Positions 44,378 through 51,605 of a stretch of DNA of 64,000 nucleotides are shown here, in pieces. The position numbers were made by a program, and so were the translations under genes. Every line of letters begins with the position of its first letter. The stretch's first letter is position 1. The stretch comes from Paenibacillus nanensis (GTDB taxonomy: Bacteria > Bacillota > Bacilli > Paenibacillales > Paenibacillaceae): the NCBI RefSeq assembly GCF_003583765.1, contig NZ_QXQA01000001.1, forward strand, positions 248,001 through 312,000, given 5' to 3'. A model generated the notes under the pieces. It ran no database searches and had not been told where the DNA came from. It was given only the letters and a program-made list of their open reading frames with translations.

Positions 44378-44436
44378 AAAGGAACAAGGCATATTCCCCC
44401 GATTCATTTTCTAACCAGGGGTTACGACGGAAGGGA

Positions 44437-44486
44437 AAACGAAACGGCAGTGCAAAGGTTATAACCTTTGCACTGCCGTTTCGTTT
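44437..44486. terminator. Perfect 50-bp palindrome, probable bidirectional terminator
   Basis: Bases 44437-44461 are exactly complementary in reverse to 44462-44486, with no loop; the centre is GGTTATAACC. It lies between the convergent GGDEF-EAL gene and a small minus-strand gene. Arms start AAACGAAACGG, giving short T-rich ends on both strands. Confidence 0.75.
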
Positions 44487-44552
44487 GTCATCCGTTCTGA
44501 GCATGCTTCCTTATGAGAAAGGTCCTTCTTAAGAAAGAAGGAAGCCAGCTTT

Positions 44553-44771
44553 CTAGCTGACCTCCAAATAAAGCTTTGTGCCGTCGTTATATTGGAAGAT
44601 GGCGACATCGCGCACCATTTCAACGGACTTAATACGTTTCCACCGTTTTCTAAAATCGAAGTCCAGTTCCATTTCGGACAATTTATGATGAAGCAGTTCT
44701 ACAGATGCTGATTGTTCGTTAGGGTAGTAGACAGGGACGGAACGATTCTTGAAGGTTATGATCCGCATCAT
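44553..44771 (-). CDS. Small conserved-looking protein of unknown function
   Basis: The product has 72 residues from the first of two adjacent ATGs at 44771, which follow GGAGGTG by 9 nt. The sequence (MMRIITFKNRSVPVYYPNEQ at the start, DFRKRWKRIKSVEMVRDVAI and DGTKLYLEVS at the end) suggests a small alpha/beta fold with no membrane segment or cysteine. I recognise no family. An upstream ATG at 44804 is less likely. Confidence 0.65.
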   Translation of the reverse strand: MMRIITFKNRSVPVYYPNEQSASVELLHHKLSEMELDFDFRKRWKRIKSVEMVRDVAIFQYNDGTKLYLEVS

Positions 44772-44903
44772 ACTTGCATGCACCTCCGATTGCGTTTTTC
44801 CCATTATACCTAGAACATCTTAGCCTCTTATGAAACTGTCGTCAGAAGAATGTTTAGTTTGTTAATACTTTTTTAACATTTAGGGGCTCGTATTTGCAAG
44901 CTC

Positions 44904-45254
44904 CTACGAGCTGCTGTACTTCCACTTTTTCTTGTAATAGCCGTGCCCATAATGATGATTGTAGCGCGGCGGATGAGACGGGTAATACGGCTGCTGTCCG
45001 CTTGGGTAAGGCGGCTGGCCTTGCGGATACGGCGGCTGTCCCGGAACTTGGTTCGGGTAAGGCGGGTGCCCGTGATGCTGATTCGGATAGTAAGGCTGCT
45101 GCCCCGGGTAATGCCCATGCTGCTGATTCGGCGGATACGGCGGTGGCGGCGGATAATGAGGCGGCGGGTAATGCCCTTTCTTGAAATCGCTGCTGCTTAA
45201 AAAATGGTGTCCATACCTAGGTCCGGCTATCGAATGTAAAATGCGCTTTAACAT
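44904..45254 (-). CDS. Pro/Tyr/His/Gly-rich low-complexity protein, candidate spore coat protein
   Basis: The 116-residue product begins MLKRILHSIAGPRYGHHFLS and then becomes a run of HYPPP, QPPYPQG and QHHGHPPYPNQ motifs, ending in a basic, tyrosine-rich tail (YGHGYYKKKWKYSSS). Such compositions are common in spore coat and crust proteins, where tyrosines can be cross-linked. AAAGGAGG lies 7 nt before the ATG at 45254, and a candidate sigma-K promoter lies just upstream. No signal peptide is present. The coat role is inference. Confidence 0.65.
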   Translation of the reverse strand: MLKRILHSIAGPRYGHHFLSSSDFKKGHYPPPHYPPPPPYPPNQQHGHYPGQQPYYPNQHHGHPPYPNQVPGQPPYPQGQPPYPSGQQPYYPSHPPRYNHHYGHGYYKKKWKYSSS

Positions 45255-45280
45255 ATTGGATCCTCCTTTGGAATCGCTAA

Positions 45281-45308
45281 TAAGGTATAGCGTTGATTAT
45301 TAATACGT
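45281..45308 (-). promoter_or_regulatory. Candidate sigma-K promoter of the Pro/Tyr-rich gene
   Basis: On the minus strand AC, a 17-bp spacer and TATACCTTA match the late sporulation pattern AC-N16/17-CATANNNTA with one mismatch, 26 bp before the start codon. Confidence 0.4.
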
Positions 45309-45416
45309 AAAAGTTTCCTTCAGGTTTCTATATGCAATTGCCTTTTTTTCGCGGCTCGACAGAGCGGGCAGACGCATGTAAGCTTATTCTAGCAACGCTT
45401 AGGAGCTGATGCAAAA

Positions 45417-46277
45417 ATGGTGAACAGACTGGCGCAAAAATGGCGCGGCATCGTAGAGGCTTGGCGCGATTATCCGCTGCAGCCCGGCAAGCTATGGAAC
45501 GGACGGTACCGCATTGAGCGGCTGCTTGGGATGGGCAGCTACGGGCAAGCTTACCTATGCATAGATCTTGAAACGAACGAGCAGGTGCTGCTGAAACGCA
45601 ATAAGCCGAGCAAAGGACAAACGGGAATTGAGCTGCTGAGGCGAGAAAGTGAAATCATGAGCGCGCTGGATCATCCGCAAATTCCGAAGCGGCTTGCTTA
45701 CAGCAGGAGGAGACGCGATGAAGCGCTTATTATGCAGTATGTGAATGGTCATAACCTGGAATATATGATTTATGAGCAGAACGAGACTTATTCCGAAGCA
45801 GAAGCGCTGAAGATGCTGCAATTGCTGCTGAAGCCGATTCGATACTTGCATGAGCAAGGCTACGTCCACCGGGACGTGCGCATTCCGAACGTGCTGCTCC
45901 AAGGCGGTCTCCTGCATCTTGTCGATTTCGGATTGGCATGCCGAATTGGCGAGCGCCTGCCGGAGCACTTGCTTGAAGCGCTTGGCGAAGGAAGCGGGCT
46001 GGCGAAGGACAGCGCCGCAGCTGTAAAGCGCCGTATGCGCACTCCGGCGCCGGCAAGCGATTGGTTCGGACTCGGCCATTTATTCCTGTTCGTCATGTAT
46101 GCGGGCTACGAGCCTGCGGCAGGCGCCGAGGAGAAGAGCTGGGAGGCGGAGCTTGAGCTGCAGCCCGAAGTGAAGCATTTTGTCGGCAAGCTGCTGAATG
46201 ACGAATATGCCTGGGTGACGACGGAGCAATGCGAGCGGGAGCTTGCCGCGCTGCTGGACCGGCTGAACGAGCGTTGA
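45417..46277 (+). CDS. Serine/threonine protein kinase
   Basis: The 286-residue soluble kinase has a glycine loop LLGMGSYGQAYLC, an ATP-binding lysine in VLLKRNK, the catalytic loop VHRDVRIPNVLL (HRDxRxxN rather than HRDLKxxN) and the magnesium loop VDFGLA. There is no membrane helix or PASTA domain, unlike PrkC. The arginine in place of the usual lysine of the catalytic loop recalls Bacillus YrzF-type kinases. ATG 45417 is preceded by GGAG 11 nt upstream. Targets are unknown. Confidence 0.88.
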   Translation: MVNRLAQKWRGIVEAWRDYPLQPGKLWNGRYRIERLLGMGSYGQAYLCIDLETNEQVLLKRNKPSKGQTGIELLRRESEIMSALDHPQIPKRLAYSRRRRDEALIMQYVNGHNLEYMIYEQNETYSEAEALKMLQLLLKPIRYLHEQGYVHRDVRIPNVLLQGGLLHLVDFGLACRIGERLPEHLLEALGEGSGLAKDSAAAVKRRMRTPAPASDWFGLGHLFLFVMYAGYEPAAGAEEKSWEAELELQPEVKHFVGKLLNDEYAWVTTEQCERELAALLDRLNER

Positions 46278-46284
46278 CCGTTGT

Positions 46285-46971
46285 CTAAGCCCCAAGCATT
46301 TCCTCTAAACGACTGTAGTAATGAACAACCGCAATGCCGATTAGATGTAGGGGATAAAAGCTCCGCCAGACGATTCTCGGGACTTTAATTTTGTCCATGC
46401 TCTTCATGAGGTCGGGCAAATAGACGATCCAAATCGTCGCCATTAAGCTGAACAGCTGCAGCACCCAGCCTTTGTAGAAGACGCTGGCAATATTTAAGAG
46501 CAAGTGAAGCGCGGCAAAATAGCGCGGAGAGGCATACCTGTAAATGAGCGTAAGCAGCAACGCGTAAGCGCCGTAATCGAACGGGAATGCCTCCAGCAGC
46601 GCGATCGCGGCGGCAATTACCGCAACGCAGGCGATCGGTTTGTCTTTCAGCCAGTCCAGAAGCCTTAGCGTGAGCAGGCAGATGAACAGCGTCGCGATCA
46701 CGTTGATTTCGAGCACATCAAACGCAAGCTGATACGGAATTTGGGAGATGGCGGCCAGAATGCCCACTCTCATCAAATACCGGTGCACATCGCGCGTTCG
46801 GAAGTAGCCGATCACCATCGCATAGATATAAAAAGGCATAGCGAGTCTGCCGATTATCCGCCACACGGGATCCTCCGGATACCAGACGGCACCGATATGA
46901 TCGATTAACATGGTAAGCATCGCGACAAACTGGATGACAATCACCTTCATTCTAGAGGTTGGGATTGCCAT
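46285..46971 (-). CDS. TraX family membrane protein
   Basis: The 228-residue protein has about eight hydrophobic helices and the TraX family signature LTMLIDHIGAVWYPEDP near the N-terminus, followed by RIIGRLAMPFYIYAMVIGYF. TraX on F plasmids acetylates pilin, and the family is related to membrane acyltransferases. Chromosomal copies in Firmicutes are common outside conjugation loci, and I see no conjugation gene here, so a cell-envelope acylation role is more likely. It converges with the kinase gene 7 bp away. Confidence 0.85.
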   Translation of the reverse strand: MAIPTSRMKVIVIQFVAMLTMLIDHIGAVWYPEDPVWRIIGRLAMPFYIYAMVIGYFRTRDVHRYLMRVGILAAISQIPYQLAFDVLEINVIATLFICLLTLRLLDWLKDKPIACVAVIAAAIALLEAFPFDYGAYALLLTLIYRYASPRYFAALHLLLNIASVFYKGWVLQLFSLMATIWIVYLPDLMKSMDKIKVPRIVWRSFYPLHLIGIAVVHYYSRLEEMLGA

Positions 46972-47107
46972 AAGTATAGCATAAGCTTACCTCAACGGCT
47001 TGTATTGCATTTGTTGCCGTAAACCTCATTTGTTGCCCGCTTATTACAAGGTATGCGGGGGAACGCGGCGCCATACGCACAGCGGAATTCCAAGGGAGAA
47101 AAAAGAC

Positions 47108-47136
47108 TTGACAGCAGGAACGAAAATTCGTATCCT
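47108..47136 (+). promoter_or_regulatory. Promoter of the tRNA-Thr gene
   Basis: A perfect TTGACA, a 17-bp spacer and TATCCT, 41 bp before the mature tRNA. Confidence 0.75.
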
Positions 47137-47177
47137 ATTGATTGTCGCCCCGATTTTTATCGGAGCAATAAGTATAC

Positions 47178-47250
<73 letters not shown>

Positions 47251-47259
47251 TCGAAGAAG

Positions 47260-47298
47260 AGCGCGGTTTCCGATGGATTCGGGAGCCGCGCTTTTTTT
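47260..47298 (+). terminator. Terminator of tRNA-Thr
   Basis: AGCGCGG and CCGCGCT form a stem (with further pairing inside), followed by seven T residues. Confidence 0.8.
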
Positions 47299-47394
47299 GT
47301 GTTCTTGAGGTGGTATGAAACTTGAGGATCGAGAGGATAATAGCGGCAAATAGCGGGTTTTATGAATGATTCCGCAAAGCAGGAGGCTGTTGCC

Positions 47395-48645
47395 GTGTTA
47401 TTCTCCAATCGAGGCATTCGCTATACGGGCTTTTTTTTCATCCTTGGCTACCGGACGGACGATGAATCTTTTCTTGCGGGCATACGGAAAAATGATGATA
47501 TTCAGCCCGTAGGCTTCTTTTCTCAGGGTCTCAAGGAAGAGGAGAAGCGCACCCTTATCCAAGCGATAAGCGCGAATCGAAAGCCGGGCTCCGATCCGGT
47601 CAACGTGCGTGTTGACCCGGGCATTTGCGTAGAACTGAGCTTCACGGCCATTGAGAATGGCGGGCTCGTACATCCGATGTTCCGTTCGTTTCAGCTTGGG
47701 GTGGATTGGAAGGCCTGTACGTGGGATAAGCTTGTCATCGACAATGCGCCCGCAGGGCCGAACGGTATCAAAGTTACGCATCCCGACAAGCTGGTGTGGA
47801 AGGACGTCCCGATCACCAAAGAAGGCTATATTTCGTATCTGCTTCAAGTGTCGCCGGTCATGCTTCCCTTTTTGGAGCAGCGGGTTTTAACCAATATCCG
47901 TTATACGCAGGGCATTCCCGGCGAGTTTTTTTATCAGAAAAACTGCCCCGACTACGCTCCGGATTTTATCCAAACGGTTAAAGTGAACGATATCGATTAT
48001 ATCGTTTGCGATAATGTATCCACATTAGGCTGGCTGGGCAATCAGATGGCCATCGAGTATCATATTCCCTTCAACAGAATTGGGGCGGATAAGCCGCTTG
48101 AAATCGTATTCGACCTTGATCCCCCAAGCAGGGAGCAATTCAGTTTAGCGGTCAAGGCGGCAATCGAAATGAGGAACGTGTTCGAAGGCTTCGGCGTGAT
48201 CAGCTATCCTAAAGTTTCGGGAGGCAAAGGGCTGCAAATTCATATCCCGCTCGGGAATCGTTCCTCCTTGACCTACGATGATACAAGGGTGTTTACCGAA
48301 TTTGTGGCCAAGTATCTGGTCGAGAGGTTTCCCGGCGACTTTACGATTGAAAGGCTGAAGAAAAACCGCGGCGGCAAGCTCTATCTGGATTATATCCAGC
48401 ATGCGGAAGGGAAAACGATCATATGTCCATACTCGCCAAGAGGAACCGACGAAGCGACTGTAGCGGCTCCGCTTTATTGGGATGAGGTGCAAATCGGCTT
48501 ATCCAGCAAGAGTTTTACCATTCCGACGGTACTGGAGCGGCTGTCGAAAGGTGAGTGCCCGATGAGCGGCTATTTCCAACAAACGAATGCCGCTGTGCCC
48601 CGTATCATCTCGATGCTAAAAGAGCAGCTTGTCGGTTCTAGGTAG
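47395..48645 (+). CDS. LigD-type NHEJ polymerase with an OB-fold remnant, lacking the ligase core
   Basis: The protein has 416 residues from GTG 47395, which follows AGGAGG by 8 nt; an in-frame ATG at 47362 has no ribosome site. Residues 1-115 look like the C-terminal OB fold of an ATP-dependent DNA ligase (YTGFFFILGYRTDDE, ending GLVHPMFRSFQLG). Residues 130-410 are the archaeo-eukaryotic primase-type polymerase domain of LigD, with the metal-binding IVFDLDPP, SGGKGLQIHIPL and YLDYIQHAEGKTIICPYSPRG. B. subtilis LigD has ligase then polymerase in one chain. Here the ligase nucleotidyltransferase core is absent and no ku gene is visible. The enzyme may fill DNA ends with a separate ligase. Confidence 0.82.
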   Translation: MLFSNRGIRYTGFFFILGYRTDDESFLAGIRKNDDIQPVGFFSQGLKEEEKRTLIQAISANRKPGSDPVNVRVDPGICVELSFTAIENGGLVHPMFRSFQLGVDWKACTWDKLVIDNAPAGPNGIKVTHPDKLVWKDVPITKEGYISYLLQVSPVMLPFLEQRVLTNIRYTQGIPGEFFYQKNCPDYAPDFIQTVKVNDIDYIVCDNVSTLGWLGNQMAIEYHIPFNRIGADKPLEIVFDLDPPSREQFSLAVKAAIEMRNVFEGFGVISYPKVSGGKGLQIHIPLGNRSSLTYDDTRVFTEFVAKYLVERFPGDFTIERLKKNRGGKLYLDYIQHAEGKTIICPYSPRGTDEATVAAPLYWDEVQIGLSSKSFTIPTVLERLSKGECPMSGYFQQTNAAVPRIISMLKEQLVGSR

Positions 48646-48719
48646 TGCATACGATTGGAATTGTTGTCTCATAATAAGGCAGGCTTCAAAAAATTACCTA
48701 AGACCCTAAGGAGGCAACC

Positions 48720-49067
48720 ATGTACCATAATCCTAACCACAACGCAAGCAGCCAATTGAATCAAATCGAAAGCGCGGTGCAGCAATTAATCCAGCAAACG
48801 CAGCAAGCAACGGAGATGTACCAGCAAATGCTCAGACAGGAGCAAGAAAATGCGGCGGTCCTTCAACAGCTTGCGCAGCGCGAGCAGCAAGCGACACAGA
48901 CGATTCAAACCGCTCTGCAAGGCCATCAAACCGCCATTCAACAGCTGAACAGCATCACGAACCTGTGCCATCAAGTGTCACAAACGATGTCGACTTTGCA
49001 GAATACGGCTTACCTGCAAAACAACAGTCAAAACTTCACGACTCAGTCCGGCTTCTACCGCCAATAA
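48720..49067 (+). CDS. Glutamine-rich coiled-coil protein of unknown function
   Basis: The 115-residue product is very rich in Q, T, N and A (QQLIQQTQQATEMYQQMLRQ) and should form a long coiled coil up to about residue 95. There is one cysteine and no membrane segment. AAGGAGG lies 6 nt before the ATG. A poor sigma-K-like pattern (AC, 17 bp, CATAATAAG) at 48651-48678 hints at expression in the mother cell, and the composition resembles small coat-associated proteins of Paenibacillus. Both are weak arguments. Confidence 0.7.
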   Translation: MYHNPNHNASSQLNQIESAVQQLIQQTQQATEMYQQMLRQEQENAAVLQQLAQREQQATQTIQTALQGHQTAIQQLNSITNLCHQVSQTMSTLQNTAYLQNNSQNFTTQSGFYRQ

Positions 49068-49082
49068 GCGATTATAACCGAA

Positions 49083-49114
49083 AATCCCCGAACGCGTACC
49101 GACGTTCGGGGATT
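49083..49114. terminator. Bidirectional terminator between convergent genes
   Basis: AATCCCCGAACG and CGTTCGGGGATT form a 12-bp perfect stem around an eight-base loop. Confidence 0.85.
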
Positions 49115-49128
49115 ATTCTTTTGCGCAA

Positions 49129-50673
49129 TTACAATGTGAGCGGCTTCAGCGGCCTTTCGGCCGGTCCTTCCTTCACCTCTCCGGTGTGGGTAAACCTAGA
49201 GCCATGACAAGGGCAGTCCCAGGTTCTCTCGCCATCGTTCCATTCCACTTCGCAGCCCATATGCGTGCAGGTCGTATCTACGATATGCAGCTTTCCGTCC
49301 TTATCCCGGTAAGCGCCGGCTCTCTTCCCATGAACGGAGACGACGGCACCCTCGTCAAGCGCGAGATCCTCGGGCTTGCGGTGGACCATCTCCAGCTTGC
49401 CGCCGATAAGATGCTTTGCCACGTCGAAGTTATCGACGACTAAGTTTTTGAGCGTTTTCGCTGACAATTTCCGGGATGGCGCGAACAAGTCGGCGTAACG
49501 GCTCTCCTTCTCCTGAATCAAATCGCTGATGATCATCGCGGCGGCTGTGCCGCTTGTCATGCCCCATTTCTTGTACCCGGTCGCGATGAAAATATTGTCC
49601 GACGAATCGGTAATGCGTCCGATATACGGTATTTTATCGCCTGTCACCAGGTCTTGCGCCGACCAACGGTAGGTAATTTCCTGCGCGCCTAAATGCTCGG
49701 CCGCGTAGTTTTGAAGCGTCTCGTAGTGGTTGATGGTGCAGATGCCTTGGCCCGTCTTATGCGACTGGCCGCCGACGATAAGGATCGGCTTGCCGTCGGC
49801 AGCCGTTGCGCTTCTTAGCGAACGCTTCGGTTCCTCCGCGCTGATGTACATGCCTCCGGGATACTCCATATCGGTCCGGATGCCAAGCGCGTAGGAGCGC
49901 TCCGCGTGCATACGGGCGAAAAAGAAGCCGTGTCCGTCATAAAACGGGAAATGCGAGCAGCTTATCGCATATTTGCAGGAGACCTCGAAGTTATCCATGC
50001 TGACAACCTTAATCGGGTCGCCTTGTTGAACTTTCGAAGCCGTCGTATGCTCGAAGATCTGGCATCCGGCTTCCGCGATATGCCGGACCAATGCTTTGAG
50101 ATAGAGCAGAGGATGGAACTGGGCTTGATCCTTCATGACGACAGCCGCTTTCGCCGGAATGCCGTTCAGCGGGATGCGGTCAACTAGCGCTCCAGGAATG
50201 CCGAGCTTTTCGTAAGCGGCCATTTCATTCTGGAGCTTTTTTAGGTAATCGTCTGAATTGGTGTATACATATGCATCTTGAGCGCTAAAGCCGCAGTCGA
50301 TTGACAGGCCTTGAACGGTGTCGCGGATGAAATGCAGCGCGTCCAGGTTGGCGTTGTAATAAAGCCCGGCCTTCTCAACGCCTTCCTGTCGGATGAGCTC
50401 GTCGTAGAAAAGATCGTGCTGCGCCGTTATTTTGGCAGTCGTATGAGCGGTCGTGCCGCTTAGCAGCCTGCCCGCTTCCAGCAGGACGACGCGAAGCCCG
50501 GCTTTCGTAAGAATGTAAGCCGTTGTAATGCCGGAGATGCCGCCGCCGACGACAACGACATCGGCTTCTATATTGCTTTGCAGCTTGGGATAGGAGGGAA
50601 GCTCCTCGGTAGTTCCGGTCCAATAGGACTCCGGATAGGTAGGCAAAGGCGGAATTTTGGCGTTGGACATCAA
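49129..50673 (-). CDS. FAD-dependent oxidoreductase with C-terminal Rieske domain (YhfW type)
   Basis: The 514-residue protein begins with a dinucleotide-binding motif (VVVVGGGISGITTAYILTKA, about 34-53) of the DAO family. It ends with a Rieske iron-sulfur domain (about 420-510) that has both ligand pairs, CTHMGC and CPCHGS. B. subtilis YhfW has the same architecture. It probably oxidises an amine or amino acid and passes electrons to the cluster; the substrate is unknown. It is monocistronic. The SMR remnant lies just upstream on the other strand. Confidence 0.88.
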   Translation of the reverse strand: MMSNAKIPPLPTYPESYWTGTTEELPSYPKLQSNIEADVVVVGGGISGITTAYILTKAGLRVVLLEAGRLLSGTTAHTTAKITAQHDLFYDELIRQEGVEKAGLYYNANLDALHFIRDTVQGLSIDCGFSAQDAYVYTNSDDYLKKLQNEMAAYEKLGIPGALVDRIPLNGIPAKAAVVMKDQAQFHPLLYLKALVRHIAEAGCQIFEHTTASKVQQGDPIKVVSMDNFEVSCKYAISCSHFPFYDGHGFFFARMHAERSYALGIRTDMEYPGGMYISAEEPKRSLRSATAADGKPILIVGGQSHKTGQGICTINHYETLQNYAAEHLGAQEITYRWSAQDLVTGDKIPYIGRITDSSDNIFIATGYKKWGMTSGTAAAMIISDLIQEKESRYADLFAPSRKLSAKTLKNLVVDNFDVAKHLIGGKLEMVHRKPEDLALDEGAVVSVHGKRAGAYRDKDGKLHIVDTTCTHMGCEVEWNDGERTWDCPCHGSRFTHTGEVKEGPAERPLKPLTL

Positions 50674-50759
50674 TATGCTCCTTCCAAAAGATGTGCTTCA
50701 TACATTCCTTCCCTTCCAGCAAAAATCTATTCGGGGAGCGGGCTATAAATATAGGACGA

Positions 50760-50990
50760 ATAACATTATTCTTATTGCCGGCTTCGTCGTAAGCTTCCAG
50801 CTGCTGCTTGCGGCGAAGGAGACGATACCGCTTGCGACGGCTTATGCGGTATGAACGGGAATCGGCACCGTCGGCGCAGCGATCGTCGGCATGATATTCT
50901 TTAAAAAATCGAAGAGCTGGGTTCGTATCGCTTGCATATTAAGCGTTATTTGCTCTGTGGTCGGCTTGAAGCTGGCCGGACGCACAGCTG
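50760..50990 (+). pseudogene. Remnant of a small multidrug resistance (SMR) efflux pump
   Basis: Read in one frame from 50760, the sequence matches the C-terminal two-thirds of an SMR transporter: NNIILIAGFVVSFQLLLAAK, ETIPLATAYAV, then a TGA at 50852-50854 where the family has tryptophan (TGG). The same frame continues TGIGTVGAAIVGMIFFKKS and ACILSVICSVVGLKLAG. The first helix with the essential glutamate is missing and no start or ribosome site is visible. It fills the 412-bp gap between the Rieske gene and the coat-like gene. I see no guanidine riboswitch upstream. Confidence 0.75.
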
Positions 50991-51029
50991 GTCTACATTT
51001 TCAACGTTTGACGCTTGTCATTGACCCAT

Positions 51030-51056
51030 ACTTCTCTATCGGCCATGCATAAACTA
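51030..51056 (+). promoter_or_regulatory. Sigma-K-type promoter
   Basis: AC (51030-51031), a 16-bp spacer and CATAAACTA (51048-51056) fit the late mother-cell consensus AC-N16/17-CATANNNTA exactly. The ribosome site of the next gene follows about 15 bp later. Confidence 0.6.
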
Positions 51057-51085
51057 GAGTAAGCATGATAGAGAGGAGGATCCAC

Positions 51086-51511
51086 ATGTCCGCCAAGCTG
51101 GAAGTTAGCAACTGGAGAAAGCGCCGGGTAGCAGGAGCGATGAACGGCCGCCGCCGCCGCAACCATCATCGAAGAGACGACTTTGTGGTTGAAGGCGTCC
51201 AAGACATGGGTCGTGAGCTCGGCCAAAAGTTTAACAATCTCCGCAGACGCTGTAAAGCTCGCAAGCTCGTGGCAGCGATCCGCCATTGCGACCATAGAGC
51301 TGTTAATGAGCTGTTCGACTGGCACTGCAGATCCATTCATTTCTACAAAAGACCAGGCTATGACTGCGTCAGAATTTGCTGCAGCTTCAATAGAGGCGCG
51401 GTCGTCGTTTCGTTCGATATCTGCGTGAGAAGCCTGTACAACGGCTACGGCAACGGTTTCTATGGCAACGGGTTCTACGGCAATGGTTACAATGGCAATG
51501 GCTTCTTCTAA
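51086..51511 (+). CDS. Candidate spore coat protein, basic and cysteine-containing with a Gly/Asn/Tyr-rich tail
   Basis: The product has 141 residues from ATG 51086, 5 nt after GAGGAGG. It begins SAKLEVSNWRKRRVAGAMNG with a cluster of R and H. A middle part has several cysteines (RRRCKARK, RHCDHRA, DWHCRS, RICCSF). It ends in GYGNGFYG repeats. The sigma-K-type promoter, the cysteines and the tail point to a coat or exosporium protein, but I recognise no named family. A large open frame on the opposite strand is taken as a shadow because it lacks these signals. Confidence 0.65.
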   Translation: MSAKLEVSNWRKRRVAGAMNGRRRRNHHRRDDFVVEGVQDMGRELGQKFNNLRRRCKARKLVAAIRHCDHRAVNELFDWHCRSIHFYKRPGYDCVRICCSFNRGAVVVSFDICVRSLYNGYGNGFYGNGFYGNGYNGNGFF

Positions 51512-51540
51512 AAAATGATAGTCTTTCACCCCTTCAAAAT

Positions 51541-51597
51541 AAAAAGAGCAGGCTACCCGAGGCGAATGATTTCCTTGTCCTCGGACCTGCTCTTTTT
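51541..51597. terminator. Bidirectional terminator between convergent genes
   Basis: AAAAAGAGCAGG and CCTGCTCTTTTT form an outer stem, with CCGAGG/CCTCGG nested inside. Confidence 0.85.
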
Positions 51598-51605
51598 ACA
51601 TAGGT

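Noticed and set aside
46285..46971. TraX as evidence for a conjugative element
   Set aside because: No relaxase, coupling protein or integrase is nearby; chromosomal TraX homologues are common.
50674..50760. Guanidine riboswitch before the SMR remnant
   Set aside because: Some SMR genes are guanidine-controlled, but the short upstream stretch holds no recognisable conserved core and belongs to the promoter side of the Rieske gene.
50993..51529. Large minus-strand frame opposite the coat-like gene at 51086
   Set aside because: The plus-strand gene has a strong ribosome site and a sigma-K-type promoter; the minus frame has neither and overlaps it fully.
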